From Chrysochromulina tobinii (lineage: Eukaryota; Haptophyta; Prymnesiales; Chrysochromulinaceae), in NCBI GenBank assembly GCA_001275005.1, contig JWZX01002071.1:1-33557 (forward strand): a stretch of DNA of 33,557 nt, written 5' to 3'. The notes under the pieces were generated by a model. It was given only the letters and a program-made list of their open reading frames with translations, made no database searches and had not been told where the DNA came from. The position numbers and the translations under genes are program-made. This document shows positions 17,230-25,900 of this stretch, one piece after another; position 1 is the first letter of the stretch, and each line of letters starts with the position of its first letter.

Positions 17230-18201
17230 TCAATGGTGGCCTGTGGCCTGCGCCTCGAGCAGGCGCTCACGCACGCGCGCCTGCCGCTCCGTGATCACTA
17301 TACGCGCCGGCTCCTCCTCTTCGGCGCCAGGGCTGTTCGGGCTGCGTCCGGTGTTCTTGCGCGAGGAGCGGCGGGTGGAGTAACGTCCGCTGCCGGGGGT
17401 GGTGCGCGGCGTGGCCGTGTTCCATGCGCGGTTGACGCGCGCAGAGCTCGGGGTCGCCTTGCCGCTGCCGAGCTCCCGGCGGTATTTGTCCATGTCGTTC
17501 ACGATCATGCTGACGTGCTTCTTGGTGGAGCCCGTGACTTCATAGTTCATAGCCGTCGAGTTGGTCGCCCCATGCCCCTGCATGCCCTGCTCGTATGCAA
17601 GCTGGTCGCGCGCCCACGGCTCGGGCGTCATCGGGATGCACCCCTTGAGCGCGGGCGGGCAGTAGTGCATCGGCGTCGAGTCCCACGGAGGCGTCCCTTC
17701 CGGACGGCACTCGAGTGCCGCCAGGTCCTCCGCCACGCGCCGGCGGCGAAGGTCGGCGATGCTGTCGGCCTGCCCGTCGTTGAGCTTGCGCAGGCCAGCG
17801 GTCGCGACGTTGCCGGCCCGCTGGAAACCGTTGCCGCCGCCCGTGTACAGCGTCCGACCCAGCAGACGCTTCAGCTCCTCCACCTCGGCGTCGTTCTTTG
17901 CCTTCGCGGCCTCGAGCACAGCGAGCCGCGCTTCCGTCTTCTCCTTGCCGGAGCGCGCGCTCTTGGGTGAGCGCGCGCTCTTCGGCCGCCGCTTCTCGTA
18001 CTTGGGCACGTCGCCCTCCTCGACCACCTCCATGTCCGCCGTCAGCTCTGCAAGCCGCTTCTGCTGATCAACCCACCGGTCCCACTCAGAGATGGACTTG
18101 CTGACCGCGGGCGTGGGTGACGGGAGAGCATGCGACCCGGGCTTCAGGCTCGACTCGTCCCGAGTGGGCTCGCGCTCGTCGGCCGGCACCTGCTTCGGCA
18201 T
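17230..18201 (-). CDS. Uncharacterised coiled-coil/basic protein
   Basis: 323 residues from ATG 18201 (MPKQVPADEREPTRDE). The frame is open far upstream (to 19113), but that part overlaps the divergent gene and translates the GAGT microsatellite, so the lower start is chosen. Visible parts are a short WDRWVDQQKRLAELTADMEVV helix (about 43-63) and a Lys/Ser/Arg repeat RPKSARSPKSARSGK. A predicted coil KTEARLAVLEAAKAKNDAEV follows and continues into EELKRLLGRTL. A compact middle contains WDSTPMHYCPPALKGCIPMT and EPWARDQLAYEQGMQG, then a Ser/Thr/Arg-rich region. The end is a helix ITERQARVRERLLEAQATG. The PKSARS-type repeats resemble those of cytoskeletal or flagellar proteins, but no family is recognised. 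Confidence 0.65.
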   Translation of the reverse strand: MPKQVPADEREPTRDESSLKPGSHALPSPTPAVSKSISEWDRWVDQQKRLAELTADMEVVEEGDVPKYEKRRPKSARSPKSARSGKEKTEARLAVLEAAKAKNDAEVEELKRLLGRTLYTGGGNGFQRAGNVATAGLRKLNDGQADSIADLRRRRVAEDLAALECRPEGTPPWDSTPMHYCPPALKGCIPMTPEPWARDQLAYEQGMQGHGATNSTAMNYEVTGSTKKHVSMIVNDMDKYRRELGSGKATPSSARVNRAWNTATPRTTPGSGRYSTRRSSRKNTGRSPNSPGAEEEEPARIVITERQARVRERLLEAQATGHH

Positions 18202-18649
18202 GGAGGCCTGGGCCCCGGCACCGTGGAGGCCCGGATCAGCAACTGCGCGTCTACCGCGCTCCTGGAAACAAAGTTGTCGAAATTGCATTCTAAGTTCGAT
18301 GTAACTGTTCTTCCCAAAAGTGGATTCCGCGGAATCGGTCCTCAACTCTCCGCAGCAGGGCCAGGCCCAGGGGGCGGGGGCCAGGGCCAGGGGGGCGAGT
18401 GAGTGAGTGAGTGGGTGAGTGAGTGAGTGAGTGAGTGAGTGGGTGAGTGAGTGAGAGTGATTGCCAGGGGGGCGGCAGTTTGCATAGGCGCTGCGATGAG
18501 CGCCTCCAGAACTTCGTCCATGCGATAGCGGCTCCCGTGCTGTGGGGTCGTCGCGTTGTGGGGACCGCGACGAAACTGACTTTCTATGGGCGTTGTGTTG
18601 GACTGAGCCGAGCGTCCTCAAGCAGGTTTCAGCCCACGCAGCGACCGCC
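18202..18649. promoter_or_regulatory. Divergent promoter region with (GAGT)n microsatellite
   Basis: About 450 bp between the divergent coiled-coil genes. A GAGT tetranucleotide array with two GGGT interruptions spans about 18,397-18,458. The translation start on the plus side, ACCGCCATGG at 18,650, is a near-perfect Kozak context. Confidence 0.45.
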
Positions 18650-21493
18650 ATGGCGGAGGTCATCACTATGTTCGCGACTCCGTCGTCCTCGCTGCCGCGC
18701 CTTTCTGGCACACATGGTCCTCCCCGGGGACCCGTCTCCATGGCCCCGGAGACGCTGACTCCGATGCCCCCGAGGCCCACAACATCCTCCTCCTCGAACC
18801 TCCCTCTGCATAATTCCCGCTGGCAGCAGATGGGCGCGAGGCAGCAGCAGCTGGTGCTGGACCCAGTATATAGTTCACCAACCTTGCAGCGGCGGCCGCA
18901 GACAGTCGCAAACGACGGTGGCCGCGGAGGCCCCCGAAGCAGCGGCGGCGACGGCTTCGTTCCACCTGGCTTCGCTCCGCCCCCAGGCAGCAGCGGCGGC
19001 GGCAGCGAGGCGTGGGGCTCGTCGCTCATCGACGCGGCGAGCGCGTACGCCGGCGCCTCCGACGCCGCCCTCGATGGCGCGCCCGAGACGGCGCGATTGC
19101 GCTGCGAGCTCATGCAGATGCAGCAGGCGCTGCACCACGCGCAGGCAGCGCTCGTAGGCAGCTACCGCGCCGGCAACAAGTTCGTCGGTGGCGCACAGTT
19201 CCGCACCACGGCGGGCCCTGCGGCCGGCCACGTGCCGACCAAGTGCACCGAGTGCGCCTCGCTCAAGACTCTGCTCAAGCGTACAAAGGTGGACGAGGAG
19301 AGGGCACGCGAAGAGGGCTTAACCATGCGATCACGGCTCGACGAGGCAGAGTCAGCCGCCCGGACGCTCAAGCAGAGCCTCGCCGAGGTGCGCCAGCAAC
19401 TGGCTGCCGCCGAGACGCGCGCGGCCGCCGCGACCGCTCGCGCCAGCAAGGAGCTGCCGACGCTCCATACGCCCGCGCTCAATACGGCGCTCCCGCCGCC
19501 GACGGCGAGGCCGCTCGACGGAGATCGTCCCGGCGTGAGCGACCTCGCCTCGGTGCACGCGCTTCGCGAGGAGCTCGCAGTCTCGCGCGCGGAGACCGCC
19601 GCAAGTGAGGCCGAATGTGAGCGGCTGCGCCGGCTGCTGGAGATCGAACAGGCGGAGCGCCGCGCGGAACGCCGAGCCGCGCCACCGCTCGGATCCGCAC
19701 TGGCTCCCGCACCTGCTGCAGCACCTGCGTCCGTCGCGGCCTCCTCGGCCGCCGCCGACGCGGCGGCTGAAGCTAGTCGGCGGCTCGCGCTGATGGAGCA
19801 GGAGCACCAGCGTGCCGTGGCCAAGCTCGAGTCCGAAGCGCGCGATCTGCGTGCGGAAGCCCTTCGCACGCGGCAGCAGCTCGAGCAGCACACGAAGCAG
19901 GCCGCCAAGGTCGCCAAGGAGAAGGAGGAGCTGCTGGGCGAGCGCGCCGTGGCGAGCGCGAAGCTGCGGGAGATGCTGCTGAGCGCGAGCCGCGCCGAGT
20001 CGAGCGCGAGCAAGCGAGAGGGCGCGGCGCACTCCGCACTGCGCTCAACGATGGCTGGTGCGCTTTGTGATCTGGAGACCGAGGCGGAGGGGCTTCGACG
20101 GCACCTGGGGCGTCTGCAGAAGCTTGCCGATGCGGCGAATGCCAAGGCGCAGGCGGCGGCGGCCGAGCGGTCGGCGGCGGCGGCGCAGCTGGCAGAGTCG
20201 CGCCAGGCGGCAGAGGCGGCCAGGGCGGAGGCGGCGGCGGCCAATGCGGAGGCGGAGGTGGTCAGGGCGGAGGCGGCGGCGTCCGCGTCGCGCGCGGCGG
20301 ACCTAGCGGAGCAGTTGCCTCTTCTAGCCAAGCAGTTGGAAGCGTTACAGGCGGGTGCGGAACAGGGCCGCACAGCGTTGGTCTCTCTCGAAGCGCTCGA
20401 GGCGGAGCTGGAGCGATTGCGCAGGCTCGTTAAAGAGCTCGAGGATCGGCTGAAGGCCGACGCGGCCGGAGCGGCCGCCGAGCTGGCGGCGGTTGTGGAC
20501 GCGGCGGCAGTGCTGGGGGCAAAGCACGCGGCGGCTGAGGCCGAGGCGGCGGCGGTGCGGGCGGCGGTGCGCGACGCGGAGGAGCGCGCGAGCGCCGCGA
20601 TGCGCGCTCAGAGTGAGGCGGTCACCATGGCCGCCGCCGCAACTTCGCACGCGGCGCAAACCCAGGAGCAAACTGCGAAGCTCGAGGAGCTCGCGCGTCA
20701 GCTACAGGCCGCTCTTGCCGACGAGAAGGCCTCGTCCGCGGCGGCCGGCGGCGCGTTCTCGGCGGAGATTCGCAATCTCGACACGCAGCTCGCGACACTC
20801 CTCGCCGCGCAAAAGCACGCCCAGAGCGAGTCCGCTGCACTCGCCGAGGCACAGCGGTTGCATGCACAGCAGCAGGCCGCCCTCATTAGGAAGGAGCTCG
20901 AGGCGCGCGCGCTGGCGCAGGCGGCCGCCGCGCAGTCGGAGCTGCAGGCGAAGCAGCTACGCGAGGAGCAGACAAGCCGCAACCTATGGCAGCGCGCGGC
21001 CGCCGCGGAGAAGGAGCAGCAGCAGCAGCGCACCGCGGTGCTCGCCGCGGAGGTGGACCGTCTAAAGGCGTTGCGTGATCAAGAGATGACTTCGCTGCGC
21101 GCGGTCGCGCAGGCGGCGCAGGCTGAGGCGCGCGCCAAGGAGAAAGAGGTCGAGATGGCCGTCGTCGCGAGCCGCGCCAAGGAGCACGAGGTCAAGGAGC
21201 TGCGCTCCAACATGGAGGATTTGATGCAGTCCTCGGTGCGTCTGTGCGTGGTCGCGCCCACGGTCAACGTCACCTTTGGTGGCCAAATCCACGCGCACAA
21301 GGCGCCGATGCCCAAGGAGAGGATCCGGCAGACGCTCGAGAAGGAGGTGCTCCCGACCTTTACGCGCTGCTTCACGCAGCCGCACGAGGCCAAAGCACCG
21401 GACGGCGGTTCCATGGACGAGTGGCTCAAGGGTGTCACCAACTCGATGCAGGCCAGCATCGAGATGCACCTGTCTAAGGTGTTCCAACAGTGA
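18650..21493 (+). CDS. Large Ala-rich coiled-coil protein with a distinct C-terminal domain
   Basis: 947 residues from ATG 18650, chosen for its ACCGCCATGG context; an in-frame ATG at 18542 would add 36 unlikely residues. Residues 1-145 are Ser/Pro/Gly-rich and disordered. A short helix ETARLRCELMQMQQALHHAQ is followed by a small CTECASLKTLL segment. From about residue 205 to 860 the sequence is almost uninterrupted Ala/Glu/Lys/Arg heptads, with one Ala/Pro break (about 345-370), predicting a long parallel coiled coil. Residues about 861-947 are different: VRLCVVAPTVNVTFGGQIHAH then a basic/acidic helical region (KERIRQTLEKEVLPTF), a likely folded terminal domain that I do not recognise. A structural role in cytoskeleton, basal body or Golgi tethering is plausible but not shown. 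Single exon. Confidence 0.8.
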   Translation: MAEVITMFATPSSSLPRLSGTHGPPRGPVSMAPETLTPMPPRPTTSSSSNLPLHNSRWQQMGARQQQLVLDPVYSSPTLQRRPQTVANDGGRGGPRSSGGDGFVPPGFAPPPGSSGGGSEAWGSSLIDAASAYAGASDAALDGAPETARLRCELMQMQQALHHAQAALVGSYRAGNKFVGGAQFRTTAGPAAGHVPTKCTECASLKTLLKRTKVDEERAREEGLTMRSRLDEAESAARTLKQSLAEVRQQLAAAETRAAAATARASKELPTLHTPALNTALPPPTARPLDGDRPGVSDLASVHALREELAVSRAETAASEAECERLRRLLEIEQAERRAERRAAPPLGSALAPAPAAAPASVAASSAAADAAAEASRRLALMEQEHQRAVAKLESEARDLRAEALRTRQQLEQHTKQAAKVAKEKEELLGERAVASAKLREMLLSASRAESSASKREGAAHSALRSTMAGALCDLETEAEGLRRHLGRLQKLADAANAKAQAAAAERSAAAAQLAESRQAAEAARAEAAAANAEAEVVRAEAAASASRAADLAEQLPLLAKQLEALQAGAEQGRTALVSLEALEAELERLRRLVKELEDRLKADAAGAAAELAAVVDAAAVLGAKHAAAEAEAAAVRAAVRDAEERASAAMRAQSEAVTMAAAATSHAAQTQEQTAKLEELARQLQAALADEKASSAAAGGAFSAEIRNLDTQLATLLAAQKHAQSESAALAEAQRLHAQQQAALIRKELEARALAQAAAAQSELQAKQLREEQTSRNLWQRAAAAEKEQQQQRTAVLAAEVDRLKALRDQEMTSLRAVAQAAQAEARAKEKEVEMAVVASRAKEHEVKELRSNMEDLMQSSVRLCVVAPTVNVTFGGQIHAHKAPMPKERIRQTLEKEVLPTFTRCFTQPHEAKAPDGGSMDEWLKGVTNSMQASIEMHLSKVFQQ

Positions 21494-21720
21494 GGCACAC
21501 GCGCCGAGGTGCACAAAGGTGCTGTATACTGCCATGGGGAACCGTGAGCCGTCCGTGGCCGGCCTCGTGTATGCGATCCGGCGCTGTGCCCCATAATGAT
21601 AATCGTGCTTCGTGGCGCGATCAATAGCGTCCAGTGCGGCACGTTATTGATGGCGTGCGCGGTGGATGTTTATATGCGACTTCAAGTTATGTCAGGGAGT
21701 CATGTCGTCACGTTTATAAG
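21494..21720. other. Convergent 3' spacer
   Basis: 227 bp between convergent stop codons, locally AT-richer, with no gene. AATGATAATCG near 21,595 is AT-rich but no terminator or poly(A) signal can be assigned with confidence. Confidence 0.4.
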
Positions 21721-22491
21721 TCAGGGAACGAGGATTCGTGATAAAAAGCTCAGCCGCCGTTTCTCCCCGCCTGGCAACAGCGGCGTCGGGCTGCGAGGCG
21801 TGACGCCTTCGGCGGTGATGGCGGCTTCGGCCGTCGTCACGGCGGAGAGTCGAATCTTTGGAATCCCCGCCGGTAAATCAGAGCCTTCCCGTGGCGTCAC
21901 CGGCTCGGCATTGGCCGCCGCGTCCGCCAAGGCACCGCCAAGGCGCCAAGGCCTGCGCGGTGACAGCTGCGCCAACCACTGTAGCGCGACAGCCGGACGC
22001 GGGGAGGCAGGCACCGCCCGGCGAGCCAACGTCGATGCCACCGCCGCAGAGGCCTCTGCCTCCCGCAACGCCTGCCGCAACGCTGCCACCTCATGCTCGA
22101 GCCGGGCCATCTTCTCTGACGAGGCCAGCTCCGCCGGCTGCCTGCAAGTCGTTTGGCCACACGCCGCGCTGGCGGCCTCAGCTTGCGCCTCCATGATCGC
22201 TGCAGTCCGACTGAGAAATGACATGTAGAGCAAGATATGGCGCGAGGAGCGCTGCACGTCAGCAGCACTTGCGGCAGTGCCCTCATCAATCTTATCAACA
22301 CTCGCACAAAAGGCCGCAATCAACTCGCACAGCTCCTCTTGGCCCCGGCGCAAGCCCTTTGCGAGCTCTTCCGTGGCCGCCGCTTGGCGAGCGAGCTGGT
22401 CACGCAGCGACGCATTCTCCGCGGCAGTGCAAGCTTTGGAATCGTGGACGGCCGTCATCGTGAAGGGTGAAGCTGAGGACCTCTTCATCAC
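21721..22491 (-). CDS. Small coiled-coil protein, unknown function
   Basis: 256 residues from ATG 22491 (MMKRSSASPFTMTAVHDSKA). A coil runs from ASLRDQLARQAAATEELAKG at about 28-47 through the helix SVDKIDEGTAASAADVQRSS. Then come a hydrophobic patch RHILLYMSFLSRTAAIM and a second coil (MARLEHEVAALRQALREAEA, about 130-149). The C-terminal third is Pro/Ser/Arg-rich, with TPRSPTPLL-like sites that could be phosphorylated by proline-directed kinases. No family is recognised. It is minus strand, downstream of the giant gene and convergent with the large coiled-coil gene; its promoter would lie in the palindrome-rich spacer at 22,492-22,918. Confidence 0.6.
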   Translation of the reverse strand: MMKRSSASPFTMTAVHDSKACTAAENASLRDQLARQAAATEELAKGLRRGQEELCELIAAFCASVDKIDEGTAASAADVQRSSRHILLYMSFLSRTAAIMEAQAEAASAACGQTTCRQPAELASSEKMARLEHEVAALRQALREAEASAAVASTLARRAVPASPRPAVALQWLAQLSPRRPWRLGGALADAAANAEPVTPREGSDLPAGIPKIRLSAVTTAEAAITAEGVTPRSPTPLLPGGEKRRLSFLSRILVP

Positions 22492-22918
22492 TAATCATTC
22501 ACTATGAATACACACGACGCCTAAACAGCATTCACACAACACACCACGAACTTTCTGTGCCTTCCCAGCTATCACAATACTTACGTAGATTAGATGACGC
22601 ACCTCAAGATTGACTCAAGTCACATCTAGATAAGGTACTATCCGGATAGGCCAACGGGGGCTACTCTTGTAAGCCCTCCGCCAAGACGAAGACCGCGCTT
22701 GGCTCTGATATTTGTGTTGTTGTGAACAACGTCGTCATATCAGAGTGAATTCATCGTACTTGGAAGTACGATGTAAACTCCGTGAAACGTGCGTCCTATG
22801 GAACCCCCCCAAATCTTCAAACATGCACACGACATGCAGACGCGCAACACAGATTAAGGTCACGTAACACAGATCAAAGTCGCAGTCAACCCCTCCTCAA
22901 GCGACCACTCGCCGCAGA
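22492..22918. other. Spacer with a cluster of perfect palindromes
   Basis: Lies between the 3' end of the giant gene and the promoter of the small coiled-coil gene. It holds three separate inverted repeats in 136 bp (22,638-22,773), listed next, and no gene. Confidence 0.6.
22638..22773. repeat. Three inverted repeats: 12-bp palindrome, nested hairpin, 10-bp hairpin
   Basis: CTATCCGGATAG at 22,638-22,649 is a perfect palindrome. CTCTGATAT (22,703-22,711) pairs with ATATCAGAG (22,737-22,745), and inside it GTTGTT (22,716-22,721) pairs with AACAAC (22,725-22,730) over a GTG loop. CATCGTACTT (22,752-22,761) pairs perfectly with AAGTACGATG (22,764-22,773) over GG. Confidence 0.9.
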
Positions 22919-25900
22919 CTAACGGCTCATTCCTGCAGACGGAGGAGTAGTGAAAGCTGTGTCTCCATCTCTCCTGTACAATCGCCTCCACGGCCTCTCC
23001 GTTGCCATCCGCTGGACCTCGGGCTCGCCGACGGCGGCGAGGGCTTCGCGGCCCTCTGGCACAAGCGCGCTTGATCGTTTCCTTGTCGCGTGCGCCCAAG
23101 GATGCCACTTTCGACTGAAACCACTCTCGGTGCCGACACGGCCTTCGCCGAAGCCTTTTGGCTCGGCGGAGGCGGCGAGGGCTTCGCTCCCCTGCGTCTG
23201 CACCTGCGGCGGCACGAGGGCGTGCTGTTGCCATAGCTGAGTCGACTTCCGCCGGCTAGGTAGCATGTGGCTCAGCAGGCTGGCCTTCTCGATGGCATTC
23301 GATGTCGCGTTCTGCAGCAGGCTGGCCTTCGACATCGCGTCCGCCGTCGTGCCAGTGGCAGCAGCACTGCCAGGCGTCGTGCTCGAAGCACCAGTCAACT
23401 CAGTCCAACTCATCGAGTCTTCCCGCATCGTCGTATCGGGAGCGGACGTGGCAGAGACGCACGATCCGCATGACGCAGAGCACAGGGCTGGCACGAACGC
23501 TGGAAAGCGTTCACACTCGCCCTCTTCCGCCCATGCCACGCAAGGCACATCGTCGGCGTCACGGCACAGGGCGCCCGACAGTTCCCCATCGGAAGTGCCA
23601 TTGGCCGGGCCGAAGGTGTTGCCCACGTCTGTGAAACCCACCTCTGCCGTCCCGGGCATCCAGGGCGCCTCGGCCGGGAATTCAGAGACGAGTTCTGGAG
23701 GCGTGGGTGTGGAGGGCTCGTTGATGAACGCCTTGAGCACGGGCTCGACGATCGCCTGGTCGCGCGTCAACTCGACCACTTCGAGGCTGTCGAAGAGAGT
23801 CGGCCTCATGTAGCAGTTCTCCCATGTTGTCGTGCTTGAACATGAGCTCAAGTCGCGTAGCCACACGTCGGCACCGTTGGGTCCGCCGCCTTCGCCGCGG
23901 GCGAACCGTCCGTCGGTGATGTTCAGGGTGACCTCTCGCCAGCGCAGCGTGTTCGTCGTGTTGATGGTCCACCCCCTGGGACCGTCCAACGCGTCATAAC
24001 CAACATAAAAGTGGCCGATCGCGTTGTCAAAATAGACGACGCGCAGAGTCAAGTTGCGTGCTTCGATCAGCGGCAGTCCACCCCACAGGCCCTGGTCCAG
24101 AACCATCTCAATGGTCGCTTGCGGGTGCGCAAAGCCTCGCGAGTAGCGACCGAACAGCTGGTCGGCGGGGCCCTGCCACCAGTACCCCTTGCTCTCTGGT
24201 GTGTTCCGGCGCTGCATGTACATGCCGTAGTCGCTCCGCCACACGTCCAGGTTGACATCGTTCGTGCCGTTGCCGTAAGCTAGCGCAAGCAGGCCAGCCT
24301 CGGTGGTCGGGTCGATCTCGAGGCGGCAACCGTGTGACTGGAACGACTTGCAGATGGAACGTTGCCGATACAGAAGTATCGCTTGGTTTGAAACCGACTG
24401 CGATGTGGCCAAAGACATCTTTTGCCAGTGTGGGGGAAGCGGGCCATACTCCGCCTCAGGAAAGCGCTCCGCGTCGAGCGTGTCGAGGCCGTCCCGGAAG
24501 CCAATCCAGGCCCCCGGAGACTGCCAACCCCAGCGGACACCACTGTAGCGGTTCAGAAACCTCCAGACGCCGTTGAAGCTTGTGCCCAATAGCTGATGCT
24601 GTGCAACCATGAGCGGAATGTTCCAGTAGTCGATGCGAATCGTGAGCGCCCACATGGTCGTGGCATACAGGTGCCAATCCTGCATCAGGCAGCTTGGCGC
24701 GACCACTCCCGCGCCCAGCCTGCCCGCGACTGCCCTCCTTACCAGTCCAGCACCAGAACTTGTCCAGGTCGGCGCGGCCGCGCACTGGCCCCTCCTTGGT
24801 CACCCTGTAGATGTTGAGGATCGAGTGGGCTACACGAGTGCGTTCGCCGATCAGCCCGGTGCCCTGTCCTTCCTTTGAGCGCATCACCCACAGCCCGGGT
24901 GTATGCGAATCGACCCAGTCGTCGTTAAACAGCTGCGCCTCGCGCATTCGCTCCTTTGTCTGGGCCGCAGTCGCATTTCCGATGGCCAGGTTGACCCAGG
25001 TGTGCGGCTCGTCCATTGTGACCATGAGTCGCAGGCCGTCGTTGACGCGAAGCGATGCGTAGACGTTGTCGTAGAGGAATGCGGTCATGTCCTGAGCGAA
25101 CTCCTCGAACGCTGGCCGCCGAGGCACGAGAAGACCATTGGTGGTGGCGCCGCTGGGGCACCACAGCGCATCCAATGTCGTATTGCGAGGCGGAGCATCT
25201 GCATCGAAGAGACAGCTGCCGCACGGATTCCAAGCCACATCCGCGGGCGTCGGTTGGCCCGAGCTGTCTGTCCAGACGTAGTCCGCTTCGGTTCGATTCG
25301 GGTTGAAGTAGACTGGTTTGTTCAAGAGGCCTGTGCCCAGGGACGCTTGCAAGTACAGAAGCTTCACACCGGTGCTGATGACGCGCAGATCCTTGAGCTT
25401 CGCCGCGACCGCTTCGTGCGCGCGCTTGTAGCGAGCCACGTAGGTGACGTCGTGGAAATTGGGAACCGAGAACTCGGTCTGATCGCATGCATTAGTCTGA
25501 CTGAGCCAGCTCCCTTCGCGCCGTTTTCCACATACCTCAACATACTTGCTCACGCGGAATGGTGCGTCGAAGAGCCACTGAGGGTAGTAGTTTGGACCCG
25601 AGAGGAAAGTGATTCCGATTGATTGCTCGACCGTCCTATTGGTAATGTCGAGCAGTATCGAATCGAAAGCGGTCCAAACGTACTGGTCTGGAAGTGGCTC
25701 GAACTCCGACCACCTGATGACGATGTTGACGTTGCGCCACAGCGAGCGATTTGCTGGCTTCACCATGGTGACAGGGTCCGTACCATACACTGAGAGCCCT
25801 GCTGCCAACTTCTCCATAGACCACGCATTGGCGTCGAATCTAGATTCCCCGATGCACATCGCGCCGCAGCCCTGGCACTCCGGACGGACGCCACAGCCCG

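Noticed and set aside
18202-19113. Upstream extension of the 17230-18201 frame
   Set aside because: Translates the GAGT microsatellite as SLTH repeats and overlaps the divergent gene.
19162-20373. 403-codon minus-strand open frame
   Set aside because: Antisense of the Ala-rich coiled coil, giving Ser/Ala/Arg-rich sequence without motifs.
24751-24760. GTAAGG donor in the giant gene
   Set aside because: Better match to consensus but leaves one base and breaks the frame of the downstream exon.
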